64,000 nucleotides of DNA from a virus. Below the pieces are notes generated by a model, which was given only the letters and a program-made list of their open reading frames with translations, ran no database searches and was not told where the DNA came from. Made by a program: the position numbers and the translations under genes. The stretch spans positions 248,001-312,000 of IMG/VR virus record IMGVR_UViG_3300044797_000098; one strand, 5' to 3'. This document shows positions 7,029-15,152 of the stretch, piece after piece. The stretch's first letter is position 1. Every line of letters begins with the position of its first letter.

Positions 7029-7807
7029 TCTACCACATCATAATTATATTTATATATTCTTGATTTACCATTAGATATGGCTGACATTTCCATACTATTT
7101 AATTCTAAAACAATTATCTTGTCAGTTCCGCCGAGCATCATATATTTTGGATGAATGAACGGCTCTTTTCCTTGATAGTTATTTGATCCAATGAAAATAT
7201 ACGGATCTATAAAACTTGGCTCAATTTTATTTCTAATACAATCTTTTATATATTTGCTGCTTGTTGTGTCAAAACAAAAATTATTTGGGTTATTTTCTTT
7301 TATAGATTGTTTTATATTAAACCCGCTATTGAAAAGACAATACTGGTCAATAATATAATAATAATCTGTATGTTGAAGAAACTCTATATGAGTATTTGGA
7401 ACTAAATCCTTCAATCTATTTCTATTAATATCATATGGTGATGCTTTTGATTTTGCATTTCTCAGATAGCCAGCAATTGTTGTTCTACCACCAGCATCCA
7501 TCCATAAGTTAAAATCTGTATCTCCACCACATAATGCTCGAAGCATTAGTTCGTCGTGTTTTCCTCGAAGAAAGATTACCTTGTCGTTATTGTATTCTTG
7601 TTTTACTCTAATTAATAATTCAATTACATCACAACCATAATCAAACTTATCAACATAATTGCCTAAAAATACACATCTATCAATTTGATTTTCAGAAAAT
7701 CTGAAAGGGAATATTCTATTTAATATTACTTCCAATGAATCAGCATTACCGCATATATCCGATATCACATACGTGCATGCGTATGCGGGTCTCCAAGCAC
7801 GAGCCAT
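7025..7807 (-). CDS. PPP-family phosphatase fold with degenerate active site
   Basis: 260 residues with the layout of Ser/Thr phosphatases and diadenosine tetraphosphatases, but the metal motifs are altered. The usual GDxHG is SDICGN (His to Cys). GDxVDRG is GNYVDKF (Asp to Asn). GNHE is GKHDE (Asn to Lys). The later HAG/HSG motif reads FNSGF. Known family chemistry needs these residues for two metals, so catalysis is doubtful. It may be a pseudoenzyme binding a phosphoprotein or nucleotide. The intact phosphoesterase at 62080 is unrelated in detail. Confidence 0.75.
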   Translation of the reverse strand: MARAWRPAYACTYVISDICGNADSLEVILNRIFPFRFSENQIDRCVFLGNYVDKFDYGCDVIELLIRVKQEYNNDKVIFLRGKHDELMLRALCGGDTDFNLWMDAGGRTTIAGYLRNAKSKASPYDINRNRLKDLVPNTHIEFLQHTDYYYIIDQYCLFNSGFNIKQSIKENNPNNFCFDTTSSKYIKDCIRNKIEPSFIDPYIFIGSNNYQGKEPFIHPKYMMLGGTDKIIVLELNSMEMSAISNGKSRIYKYNYDVVE

Positions 7808-8019
7808 TATTTTTTTACCACCACATAACCAGCATCAAAACACTTATCCATATCTAAATCGTGATGGATCAATCGTAAATCACATCCATAATGTAATTGT
7901 AGCCAAGTATTTATTAACTCGTCCCTATCCGTTAAATAATGACTTGTTGTAGCAACATTATTCACAAAAATATCGATCATTTCTTTATGATGATCACACA
8001 CTGCTTTATACCTTTTCAT
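7807..8019 (-). CDS. Unknown 70-residue protein
   Basis: A His/Asp-rich small protein (CDHHKEMID, HYGCDLRLIHHDLDMDKC) with two or three potential metal-binding clusters, ending AGYVVVKK. The GYVVV ending recalls family A (GY.LL) but lacks the full tail. It shares a base with the phosphatase-like gene. Function unknown. Confidence 0.62.
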   Translation of the reverse strand: MKRYKAVCDHHKEMIDIFVNNVATTSHYLTDRDELINTWLQLHYGCDLRLIHHDLDMDKCFDAGYVVVKK

Positions 8020-8021
8020 TT

Positions 8022-8219
8022 TTAATATCCGCGATCTGTATTGACCTGTAAATTATCTATATCACTATTCGCGCTATCTATTTCTTTTTGATTTATTTTA
8101 TCTACTTCTTTTAGGTAGCGCAAAACTGTATCATATGGTGCATTTCCAATACAATAATCTTTATCTAAATCTTCGCAACATTTACGTGCTAATTTTTCTA
8201 ATTCTTCGTCCGTCATCAT
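8022..8219 (-). CDS. Unknown 65-residue acidic protein
   Basis: Helical and acidic (DEELEKLARKCCEDLDKDYC, then YDTVLRYLKEVDKINQKEID). The N-terminal EELEKLAR repeats a motif seen in several small proteins here. It overlaps the FtsK-like gene as ATGA. No recognised domain. Confidence 0.6.
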   Translation of the reverse strand: MMTDEELEKLARKCCEDLDKDYCIGNAPYDTVLRYLKEVDKINQKEIDSANSDIDNLQVNTDRGY

Positions 8220-9229
8220 TTTTGCCTCGTTAAATTAAATGTAAAATTACTATACCGATTACATATCTCGTCTGCTGTTGTGTATGCTACTTGCAATCTC
8301 AAAAAATCATTATTGTAATTTCTAATAATACAATCTCCTCGTCCGGCGAGATCTTCCGCTCCAACTGTGTCGAGTATGACTTTACTATCTATATGCGATG
8401 CAGTCTGAAACGCTATACGCGAAGATAGATTGGCTTTAATGGCACCGCTTACAATATCAACACTGGGTCTTTGAGTGGCTGCAACAATATATATACCAGC
8501 AGATCGGCACTTTTGAGCAAGAACACATAATGCCTTACTAAAAACTTTTTCTTCATCGCTCAAAACTATATCTGCCATCTCATCTATAATTAGAATTATA
8601 TTATTGAATTGCATATCTAACTGATGGCTTTTCATTTCGTATCTGCATACCATTTCTCTATTAAGATATTCAATCATATCCATTGCTTCGGCAAAATCAT
8701 TAGCAACCTTTACATTTCCAAAAGATTTATATGGCTCGAACTCTATGCGCTTCGTATCAATAACAAAAATATCTGTGTTCATTAATCTTAATGCATTAGC
8801 CATAATTACATTAAGAAAAACCGATTTACCACTTCCCGTTGCACCGCCAACTAATGTATGTGGATGGCAACTTAGGTCTGTAAAAACTTCTTTCCCGTAG
8901 ATACTTGATCCTAAATACATCGGAACATTCATATCTGATGGGACACCTAATGTATCAATTTTATCAAAAAACGATATTTTATGTGGTGCTTCTTCTACTA
9001 CCTCTAATCTGACAACGCCTTCTTCTGGTATCGCTTTAACTACTGGTGTAGTTTTTATTCTCAACGCTAACGCAATCTCTGATGCATACTTTTCAATATG
9101 TTGAACACGCGTTAATGGCGTTAACAATATATCATATAGCGCTATGTTTCTAATCTTCGTATATTTTACACACTCTGCTTTAATTTTGAACGATTTTAGT
9201 ATCGAATTTAATTTATTTATTTCTTCCAT
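8216..9229 (-). CDS. FtsK/SpoIIIE-like DNA translocase ATPase
   Basis: 337 residues covering the motor domain only. Walker A is GGATGSGKSVFLN (about 129) and Walker B is ILIIDEMADI (about 215). The following CRSAGIYIVAATQRPS and SRIAFQTASHIDSKVILD are hallmarks of FtsK/SpoIIIE pumps. The N-terminal 120 residues resemble the alpha domain preceding the motor. No membrane segments and no gamma DNA-reading domain are present. Phage copies may move or package DNA or resolve concatemers; the role here is inferred. Confidence 0.9.
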   Translation of the reverse strand: MEEINKLNSILKSFKIKAECVKYTKIRNIALYDILLTPLTRVQHIEKYASEIALALRIKTTPVVKAIPEEGVVRLEVVEEAPHKISFFDKIDTLGVPSDMNVPMYLGSSIYGKEVFTDLSCHPHTLVGGATGSGKSVFLNVIMANALRLMNTDIFVIDTKRIEFEPYKSFGNVKVANDFAEAMDMIEYLNREMVCRYEMKSHQLDMQFNNIILIIDEMADIVLSDEEKVFSKALCVLAQKCRSAGIYIVAATQRPSVDIVSGAIKANLSSRIAFQTASHIDSKVILDTVGAEDLAGRGDCIIRNYNNDFLRLQVAYTTADEICNRYSNFTFNLTRQK

Positions 9230-9268
9230 ACGACTAATTTAGATCGTGGAAGATTTTGTGCCAACGGG

Positions 9269-9661
9269 TTAGAAAATTAATCCTGTTTTTAGCATAAGAA
9301 ACTTCATTTCGGCCTCTTTCGACAATTCTAAATTAATTTCGGAGCCCACGGTTATTCCCGATGATTTGCAGGTGCCATACGGCATTTCTATTACTAAATC
9401 ACAAGGATCATCATTTCCAATCATAGCAGTGGAACCCGCTTCTCCTCGCCATATTGAGGATATTTTATTTTTAAGGCAAAATATTACATCCAGATCTGCT
9501 TTAACTGATTTCATCCAAAATCTTCTAATTTGTGGTATCCGCGAAGGAAAACACATATTTGGCAACGGTGGCTCACGATACATAAGTCCTCGTTGTTGTT
9601 CATCCGATGATATTGCAAGTAAAACTGGAAACTTTTTATCTGATATTTTTATATAATCCAT
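9269..9661 (-). CDS. DUF192 protein
   Basis: 130 residues matching DUF192: ISSDEQQRGLMYREP near the N-terminus, a central FWMKSVKADLDVIFC (family pattern FWM+NT..pLDiiF), and GTCKSSGITVGSEI at the C-terminus. DUF192 proteins are small beta-barrels of unknown function, usually secreted in bacteria and archaea. No signal peptide is visible here, so it probably acts in the cytoplasm or virion. It overlaps the next gene's stop by one base. Confidence 0.85.
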   Translation of the reverse strand: MDYIKISDKKFPVLLAISSDEQQRGLMYREPPLPNMCFPSRIPQIRRFWMKSVKADLDVIFCLKNKISSIWRGEAGSTAMIGNDDPCDLVIEMPYGTCKSSGITVGSEINLELSKEAEMKFLMLKTGLIF

Positions 9662-11049
9662 TACATCATACCTTGTAATAAATCACGACGCACACGACGC
9701 CTCAATGCAACATTAAGATCTTTATCGCTCTCGTGATGTTCCCCTGAAAATCTTTCTTTGTATAGGACACTCAAAATTGAAACCAATTTCCCGATTTCAA
9801 TAATTTTGTTTTCAATTTCTCCCAATAATTTACTAACCTCTTCAACCGAAAGATCCTTTTCCAAAACATCCATCAATCTTTTGATCGTCTTTTTTGTCGC
9901 TGTTGTTAAATCTGCTGCCTGCAATCTTGGCGCAGCAGTTTTGTCATATGATTTTGCTTTTACTAATTGCTTGCGTAAAAACCTCGTCAATGCATTATGA
10001 GAAACTTTTATCATATTATCATTAAAAATATCTGCTTTTTTATTTTTTAATGAAAACATTAAGTTATTATATTCTTCCCTTATTTGTTTTAACCATAAAT
10101 CTTTTGCGTGTGGATCTTTTTCATTTTGATATTCATTTATCATATGAACAATTTCTTGTAGATTTTTTGGTTCAACTTGTTTTTTATTATTCAATATATT
10201 TATATTATGTTTTAATTGATTTATATAGATACCGTTAGGATCGCTTTCATCCTCATCTTCTTCATCGAGATTTATTACTTGGGGTTTTGTTGGTTTTTGT
10301 TCTGGTGCAGCAGGCTTTGCTTCTTCTACGGGAGGTTTTACGCCTTCTTTTTTGGCTTTATCTGCCAATGTTTTAGCAACATTCTCGAATAATTTTCTTA
10401 ATGCAATATAAGTGTTTTTCATATTCTGAAACTTATTCATCGTATCGGGAATAGTTTTTTCACCTGTTCTTAATACACTATTCTCAAAATCTAACATATC
10501 ATAAAACAATTTTGCCGAAAGACTAAGCATTCCTAATCTATGACGATTATATTCTTTTCGTGAAAAAACGGAAGTAAGGTATTGCCAAAATCTCGTTAGT
10601 TTATTTGATGCAAGTTTTTCAATTTCTGCATTAAATGAACCAATTCGTGCCAGCGGATTTTCTGCTGGCGCTTCTGGTGTCGCAGGTGCTTCTGCTGTTG
10701 GAGCAGGGGCTTGCACATTTGGCTGCTGCGGGGCTTTTGGCTTCTTTGGCTGTCGTTTCCTACGAGTGGCTGAATAATTCTGTTGTGCTGCGATTATTTG
10801 TTCTGCATCTGAAACTATTTTAGAAAAATCTGCTGTTAATTGAGATAGCGCAGAGGAAACTGACTCGGGCAACGGATTTTGAATTTTTGATGGCTCAATT
10901 CCAATTTTTGCCGAACCTCTACCGTTCAGCCCTTTTTTGTATTCTATTAATTTAGATATTAGCGCAGAAACGGAAGCGCTCCATTGCTTTTTTTGATTAC
11001 GGAGGGCAAGTTGGCGCGGATCTTTTTGTCTATTACCTTGCTGTGGCAT
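9661..11049 (-). CDS. Large unknown protein with Pro/Ala linkers, possible virion protein
   Basis: 462 residues. The basic N-terminal region (about 1-40) starts QQGNRQKDPRQLALRNQKK. Two disordered Pro/Ala/Lys linkers follow (about 98-135 and 240-265, with an acidic EEDEDESDP run). Between and after them are helical segments, ending in a very basic RRRVRRDLLQGMM. The mosaic of helical blocks and linkers is typical of internal virion or scaffold-type proteins of large phages, but no homology is recognised. The leader carries a 13-mer also found before 63526-63867. Confidence 0.72.
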   Translation of the reverse strand: MPQQGNRQKDPRQLALRNQKKQWSASVSALISKLIEYKKGLNGRGSAKIGIEPSKIQNPLPESVSSALSQLTADFSKIVSDAEQIIAAQQNYSATRRKRQPKKPKAPQQPNVQAPAPTAEAPATPEAPAENPLARIGSFNAEIEKLASNKLTRFWQYLTSVFSRKEYNRHRLGMLSLSAKLFYDMLDFENSVLRTGEKTIPDTMNKFQNMKNTYIALRKLFENVAKTLADKAKKEGVKPPVEEAKPAAPEQKPTKPQVINLDEEDEDESDPNGIYINQLKHNINILNNKKQVEPKNLQEIVHMINEYQNEKDPHAKDLWLKQIREEYNNLMFSLKNKKADIFNDNMIKVSHNALTRFLRKQLVKAKSYDKTAAPRLQAADLTTATKKTIKRLMDVLEKDLSVEEVSKLLGEIENKIIEIGKLVSILSVLYKERFSGEHHESDKDLNVALRRRVRRDLLQGMM

Positions 11050-11089
11050 ATCCTAAATATGCAGGATTATTAGCCACCTATTTTATTAT

Positions 11090-11626
11090 CTACACTAACA
11101 TTAAATACCGAAAGATTTTCTCCTTATCGTAAATATATTTATTATCAAGGGCTTCAATATGAATATTATTTATCCAGTATTCTGTTCTACCATCTGGATA
11201 TTCGATCGCAGGACCGTTCATACGATGAACCTTACCATTAATCCACCACTCTTTCACACCAATGCCATGTATGATTGCGGGTCCATTTTCATTATGATTT
11301 CTACCATTCAATACCAGATGATTCGTCTCAGTAGTTAAATTTGTTCTAAAATATATTTCACGAATTACTTTATTATTAGCATAATAGAATATTCTGTCGT
11401 AATAAAAATAAATAAAATTACTAGAATTATATTTTGGGTGATCTACGTAAGATCCTATTTTTTTATTATTTGCACATATTTTATGTGTTTTGTTATACTT
11501 CTTAAGGCGCATAAAATAACGATTTTTATTGCTCCAATACTGGCTTTTATTTTGATCTGAAAGATTCCATATTTTATTTATAAAATATGTTTTTTTTGAT
11601 GATATTTTAATTTTTCTAATTATCAT
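11090..11626 (-). CDS. GPA-repeat (MORN-like) protein with C-terminal tail
   Basis: 178 residues. The N-terminal 90 are basic and Tyr/Asn-rich. The C-terminal half carries two or three repeats of the type N-G-x-x-H-x-x-x-G-P-A-I (NENGPAIIHG, RMNGPAIEYPDG) with W-W-I-N-G and Y-W-I-N-N, as in MORN-like/YwqK-type proteins. It ends EKIFRYLMLV, a version of the shared tail. The paralogue at 19563-19811 has one repeat. It abuts the DksA-like gene exactly. Function unknown. Confidence 0.75.
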   Translation of the reverse strand: MIIRKIKISSKKTYFINKIWNLSDQNKSQYWSNKNRYFMRLKKYNKTHKICANNKKIGSYVDHPKYNSSNFIYFYYDRIFYYANNKVIREIYFRTNLTTETNHLVLNGRNHNENGPAIIHGIGVKEWWINGKVHRMNGPAIEYPDGRTEYWINNIHIEALDNKYIYDKEKIFRYLMLV

Positions 11627-11977
11627 CTAACCACCGTGCCTTCTTTTCAGCATTTCTAAATGCTCCGCACAAGATATACAAGTAATGAACGCTGGATTAA
11701 TCATCAACCGTTTTTCATCAATATCTTCATTGCATTCTTGGCATTCACCGAATGTATTTTCTTCGATGCGTTTCAATGTAGCATCTATTTTAGCAAGATT
11801 GTCTTTGTCTCTGCTTGCAAGACGAGCATCTGCTAATGCTATCATTTTGGCTTGTATATGATCTATCTCATCGCCAAAACTATCAATTTCTGAATTATGC
11901 CTTTTACACTTTTCCAGTATTTCGGTTTTTTGAGCAATCAATTTTTGCTTCATCTGTTTAATAAAACTCTTTTTCAT
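11627..11977 (-). CDS. DksA/TraR-type zinc-finger transcription regulator
   Basis: 116 residues with a long coiled coil (about 1-70) ending in DNLAKIDATLKRIEENTFG, then a C4 zinc finger CQEC-N17-CISC. The order and spacing fit DksA/TraR. These proteins insert the coiled-coil tip into the RNA polymerase secondary channel and alter promoter choice, with or without ppGpp. A phage copy could redirect host polymerase. Its start overlaps the stop of the gene upstream by four bases. Confidence 0.88.
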   Translation of the reverse strand: MKKSFIKQMKQKLIAQKTEILEKCKRHNSEIDSFGDEIDHIQAKMIALADARLASRDKDNLAKIDATLKRIEENTFGECQECNEDIDEKRLMINPAFITCISCAEHLEMLKRRHGG

Positions 11978-12399
11978 TTTCCTATAATATCCTTTATTTG
12001 TAATATATTTATTCTTGGTTTTGGTGTTTTTATATTATCAACTCTCTTGTTGAATAATACATATGCCCTATCCGGATCTTCTTGCAATGGAATGTATGTT
12101 ATATTCCATCCATCATATGTTCCGTGATTAGTATCGAATGTATTTAATTTTATATTATATTTATATCTTGATATCTTTGGCGGTGGTTTTAGTTTAGGCT
12201 CTTTTTTAATTTGCTTAATTTCTTTTGGTCGTTGTTTTTTATAGAATGATCCTAAAATAATTTCAGGAACAATTCCAATTTGTTGTTGGAAAATAGTGGA
12301 TGCTATTTGCTCTGTTTCCGCTTCTATTGGAAAAGACATTAATTTACCGTCTTTTATTACACTACATATAAAATATATTGGTCTTTGTTTTCTACGCAT
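11974..12399 (-). CDS. Unknown basic protein, 141 residues
   Basis: The N-terminal half (RPIYFICSVIKDGKLMSFPI, then EQIASTIFQQQIG) looks like a small alpha/beta domain. A very basic Lys/Pro linker (about 62-85) follows and then a beta-rich C-terminal part (YDGWNITYIPLQEDPDRAY). It ends RINILQIKDIIGK, not the shared tail. It lies between the DksA-like and HU-like genes, overlapping both, so a chromatin or transcription role is possible but unproven. Confidence 0.7.
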   Translation of the reverse strand: MRRKQRPIYFICSVIKDGKLMSFPIEAETEQIASTIFQQQIGIVPEIILGSFYKKQRPKEIKQIKKEPKLKPPPKISRYKYNIKLNTFDTNHGTYDGWNITYIPLQEDPDRAYVLFNKRVDNIKTPKPRINILQIKDIIGK

Positions 12400-12694
12400 C
12401 TAATATATGTTTTTTTAGTTTCTGACTTAATTTTATTCTTAACGCCCTAACTGCTTTTCCCATCATCATTTTTCTCGAAACAATGCTCCATACCATCTTT
12501 GGTTTTAATTGATTTAATTGGAATGTGGCAAAATTATCAATTTTTATTTTATTGCCAGTTTTTAGTTCATTTATTAATTCATCAACGAATATATTGATTA
12601 CCGATATAATATGATATTTATGAATGTGTTTTCCTTTTAGTTTATTGATCACTAACTGGAATAATTGACGCTTTGTATAATGATTTGGTTTCAT
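12392..12694 (-). CDS. HU/IHF-like DNA-binding protein
   Basis: 100 residues aligned over their length with HU/IHF. The N-terminal helices are YTKRQLFQLVINKLKG and ISVINIFVDELINELKTG. They are followed by the family signature NKIKIDNFATFQL, a match to the (D)sV.l.gFGtF motif. The arm is short and the C-terminal helix basic (RALRIKLSQKLKKH). HU proteins bend and coat DNA. Phage copies may help genome condensation or replication. Confidence 0.82.
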   Translation of the reverse strand: MKPNHYTKRQLFQLVINKLKGKHIHKYHIISVINIFVDELINELKTGNKIKIDNFATFQLNQLKPKMVWSIVSRKMMMGKAVRALRIKLSQKLKKHILDA

Positions 12695-12897
12695 CGTAAT
12701 AACATATATTTTTCTACATCTTCAACGGATATATTATACCGTTTCATTAAATAAATGGAAGTCTCAGCACAAAAAGATTTTAAACTTCTTTTACTACTAA
12801 TTTCTTTAAGATACCACCTGTAATCATCAATAATGTATTTGATAACACGACTTCGACTATTGCCTATATAGGCATCAATAATATCATTATTATTCAT
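12691..12897 (-). CDS. Small protein with C-terminal tail, 68 residues
   Basis: Helical and basic (SRSRVIKYIIDDYRWYLKEI, then SLKSFCAETSIYLMKRYNI), ending VEDVEKYMLLR. The tail follows the consensus apart from a terminal Arg. Overlaps both neighbours by four bases. No domain recognised. Confidence 0.68.
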   Translation of the reverse strand: MNNNDIIDAYIGNSRSRVIKYIIDDYRWYLKEISSKRSLKSFCAETSIYLMKRYNISVEDVEKYMLLR

Positions 12898-13163
12898 AGT
12901 AATAACATCGTTTCTTCTGTCAATAAGACATATCCAATATCGCCAAGTCTTTTATCCATAGCAGTCATTGCTTCTTTGCCTGTTTTAAACTCTCTAAGCG
13001 AACTGTCTTCCCACCCCGTATATACCTCCCAATAATCATTTCTTTTGGCAATATAATACCATCCTACATTACTACCGGATGGATCATAATATCGTCTTCT
13101 AAGCATATAATAACCGTATTTTTCCCAAGGTAAAAGATATTTACAATATAATTTATCTTTCAT
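12894..13163 (-). CDS. Family A small protein, tandem copy 1
   Basis: 89 residues. It starts MKDKLYCKYLLPWEKYGYY, giving the L-x-P-W-E-K motif, and has a Tyr/Trp-rich middle (GWYYIAKRNDYWEVYTGWED). The segment TGKEAMTAMDKRLGDIGYVLLTEETMLLL, quoted here as one family block in two halves, matches its tandem neighbour. That neighbour ends in the same LLTEETMLLL, so the pair arose by recent duplication. The Trp-rich core could bind sugar or a peptide; unknown. Confidence 0.76.
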   Translation of the reverse strand: MKDKLYCKYLLPWEKYGYYMLRRRYYDPSGSNVGWYYIAKRNDYWEVYTGWEDSSLREFKTGKEAMTAMDKRLGDIGYVLLTEETMLLL

Positions 13164-13405
13164 AACAATAACATCGTTTCTTCCGTTAACAATATGTATC
13201 CTAATTTACGAAGACAATCATCATACGCATTCATTGCTTCTTCGGCAGTTTCATACGGAATACTTTCACAAGTATCAGCGTTCCAAGCCCACCATTGATT
13301 TGCGGAATGCACCACAAAATATACACCACCGTTATGAACGCGTCGTTTATATGAATGTCGATCATTTATTACTAATTTTTCCCAAGGATACAAGTATGCT
13401 CTCAT
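13160..13405 (-). CDS. Family A small protein, tandem copy 2
   Basis: 81 residues, starting MRAYLYPWEKLVINDRHSY and ending RKLGYILLTEETMLLL. The central AEEAMNAYDDCL aligns with GKEAMTAMDKRL of the copy next door. The two share only the ends and a general Trp/Tyr-rich core, so they diverged quickly. The terminal LLL matches the shared tail, although Glu replaces Lys at -6. Confidence 0.76.
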   Translation of the reverse strand: MRAYLYPWEKLVINDRHSYKRRVHNGGVYFVVHSANQWWAWNADTCESIPYETAEEAMNAYDDCLRKLGYILLTEETMLLL

Positions 13406-13641
13406 AGCAACACCAATAATTTTTCTAATTGTTCTTTTGTTAGATTTGGAAACAACTCTTCTGGCTGAATATCAGTGAAAAATACCGCCGAAAAATCACC
13501 ATATCCAATACCAGTGCCCGTATTACGATCAATATACATTTTAATATAATCCTTTTTAGATATTATTCCTTCATCAATAAATAAACGATAGTATTCAAGT
13601 ATATCTTTTCTATCTGTAAGATTACTACAATGATGACACAC
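13402..13641 (-). CDS. Small protein with GTG start and C-terminal tail, 79 residues
   Basis: The start is a GTG whose first base overlaps the previous gene's TAG (TAGTG). The product begins MCHHCSNLTDRKDIL, with a CxxC that may be part of a zinc site. The C-terminus FPNLTKEQLEKLLVLL fits the shared tail and also resembles family A's T-x-E-Q-x-E-K. Function unknown. Confidence 0.68.
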   Translation of the reverse strand: MCHHCSNLTDRKDILEYYRLFIDEGIISKKDYIKMYIDRNTGTGIGYGDFSAVFFTDIQPEELFPNLTKEQLEKLLVLL

Positions 13642-14147
13642 TATACGCCCTCAACATAATTAAGAAAACTTATCAAAACACTATACATATCTTTATAGTC
13701 GTTCATTCTTTCCCAAGCAGCAAAAATCTCACTTAAATTTTCAATTCCCATTAACACACGCGCTTGTGCGCTCGTGCCTATTTCTATCCATTTATTTTCG
13801 ATATGAAACGTCATAGTTCCATAATCGTCGTCTTCCAACGAAAGACGCATTGCGATCGATGGAAAGTTATCCATCTGCATTATTATTGCATACTCGGGGA
13901 TTTCATCAATAATATCTGCGATCATCACTTTAATCATATTCCCGTCAATTTTTGTCGTCGCAGCAAAAACCTGATTTTCTCGTTTCGTCCCATCTTCGAT
14001 CTCAAAAGAAAGTTTTTTATCCAAAAGAAACTTTTCTTCGATCAGCGGTTCGATCAGCGTCGATGCTGAAAAATTAGTTTTGTCCCTAAATACACCCATC
14101 ACATTGAATATGTTTAGAATGATTTCTTTTTTTAATTTGACATTCAT
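13641..14147 (-). CDS. Unknown protein, 168 residues
   Basis: An alpha/beta protein with no recognised motif. Blocks include LKKEIILNIFNVMGVFRDK at the N-terminus, a beta-rich centre (NQVFAATTKIDGNMIKVMI, YGTMTFHIENKWIEIG) and C-terminal helices. It does not carry the tail. It overlaps neighbours on both sides, in a run of eight overlapping genes from 12392 to 14407. Confidence 0.7.
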   Translation of the reverse strand: MNVKLKKEIILNIFNVMGVFRDKTNFSASTLIEPLIEEKFLLDKKLSFEIEDGTKRENQVFAATTKIDGNMIKVMIADIIDEIPEYAIIMQMDNFPSIAMRLSLEDDDYGTMTFHIENKWIEIGTSAQARVLMGIENLSEIFAAWERMNDYKDMYSVLISFLNYVEGV

Positions 14148-14407
14148 ATTATTTTACCTAATTTACTACTATTTTTGATTAAAGTATTTAGGTCTAAATT
14201 AATTTTAGGCAACGAAGAAAATATCTCTTCAATTCTAACCTCGTAAGGAAAACCTGAGCCTTGCTCTCTTCGAGACGCAAGTTCAGTCATCGACAAAATC
14301 GCTTCTTCACGAAGGACACCGAGGTAGCGCGAAGATACAATGATCTCACATAGTTTTTCATTGGAAAATTGTTTTATGTTTTCTTGTATATTATTTTCTT
14401 CTTCCAT
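14144..14407 (-). CDS. Unknown helical protein, 87 residues
   Basis: It contains the block EKLCEIIVSSRYLGVLREEA followed by ILSMTELASRREQGSGF, a helical pair with a conserved look, and ends in a Leu/Asn-rich segment. I have the impression such a protein recurs in large phages but cannot name the family. No metal or catalytic motif. Confidence 0.68.
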   Translation of the reverse strand: MEEENNIQENIKQFSNEKLCEIIVSSRYLGVLREEAILSMTELASRREQGSGFPYEVRIEEIFSSLPKINLDLNTLIKNSSKLGKII

Positions 14408-14415
14408 AACTTTCC

Positions 14416-14613
14416 TTACATTAGTAAAAGGTATTTTTTTGCTATTTCTATAAGTTTATCAATCGTCATACATTCATATTTTTTTGTAATTATTTTTCCG
14501 TCTTTAAAAGTAAACTCAATACAACTATAACCTTTATTTATCTCTGCCCAAAATCTACAATTATCGCCAATATATCCCTGATACCATTTATCGGTAGTCC
14601 ATTTCCTAATCAT
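14416..14613 (-). CDS. Small protein with C-terminal tail, 65 residues
   Basis: It starts MIRKWTTDKWYQGYIGDNCR and continues as a short beta-rich domain (YSCIEFTFKDGKIITKKYEC), ending IDKLIEIAKKYLLLM. A good match to the tail (Lys -6, Tyr -5, Leu -2). Overlaps the HU-like gene start by four bases. Function unknown. Confidence 0.68.
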   Translation of the reverse strand: MIRKWTTDKWYQGYIGDNCRFWAEINKGYSCIEFTFKDGKIITKKYECMTIDKLIEIAKKYLLLM

Positions 14614-14882
14614 CTCATATCCCTCGGTGTCTGAACTCTAATTTTTACTGACGGAAAAACTTTTCCATTTCTTCTTTCAATAATATAAAATATAACATGT
14701 GCATGATCGAATAAATCATTGATCGAGACAATTTTTCCTAAAACTAACAATTCTCTAATAACTTCCAATAATGCTTTAATAATTAAAATTACTTCTGTTT
14801 TAGTTATTGTAGGGTATCTGTCATGAACACGATCAATGATCGGAAGTATGTGTTTAAGGGAAACTGGTAGATCTTCGAGCAT
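14610..14882 (-). CDS. Possible divergent HU-like protein, 90 residues
   Basis: ITKTEVILIIKALLEVIRELLVLGKIVSINDLFD (in two pieces) fits the HU helix-turn-helix plus the (G)-x-x-V-x-x-x-x-F signature, and the basic end NGKVFPSVKIRV...PRDMR resembles the HU C-terminus. The arm region is abnormal, so I hold the HU assignment loosely. It is the first gene of a long minus-strand run, next to the repeat-rich divergent intergenic region. Confidence 0.6.
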   Translation of the reverse strand: MLEDLPVSLKHILPIIDRVHDRYPTITKTEVILIIKALLEVIRELLVLGKIVSINDLFDHAHVIFYIIERRNGKVFPSVKIRVQTPRDMR

Positions 14883-15152
14883 TTAGATCTAACCTATATC
14901 ACTAAAAAATCGTCTTTAACTTAACGTTAACTTAACGGTTAATTAAGATCTGTTAACCCTTTCCCCCTAACTCATTCTTCGTTTGTCCCCCTTTCCCCAA
15001 CCATTTAGATGAATGGTAGTGTTTTCGTTATTATATGTCAAGTCCCAGCATAATGTAAATAAGTTAAATAGTTTTTTGTAAAAACATTTTATTTTACCAT
15101 ACTGGCAATAAAATACATATGGGATATAATGACATATATTCAAGGTATATTT
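14883..15152. promoter_or_regulatory. Divergent intergenic region with tandem TTAAC repeats and G-runs
   Basis: About 270 bases without a gene, at a strand switch. A perfect 11-bp tandem repeat TTAACTTAACG (14916-14926, 14927-14937) is followed by GTTAATTAAGATCT and GTTAACC. Then two C-rich blocks (about 14957-14968 and 14986-14998) give four G-runs of 3-5 on the minus strand, rare in this AT-rich sequence. A small hairpin (15001-15016) and a promoter for the Dps-like gene complete it. It could be a control region or a replication origin. Confidence 0.55.
15102..15130 (+). promoter_or_regulatory. Sigma70-like promoter for the Dps-like gene
   Basis: CTGGCA (15102-15107), a 17-base spacer and a perfect TATAAT (15125-15130). 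Transcription would start near 15137, before an AAGG and the ATG at 15153. The upstream ATG at 15129 overlaps the -10 box, which argues against its use. Confidence 0.6.

Noticed and set aside
7807-8019. GYVVVKK end counted as a shared tail
   Set aside because: It lacks Leu at -2 and Lys at -6. Left out of the set of 35.
12894-13405. Tail as a DNA-level recombination site
   Set aside because: The reading frame and distance to stop are constant, but codons differ between members, so a DNA site is less likely than a peptide signal.
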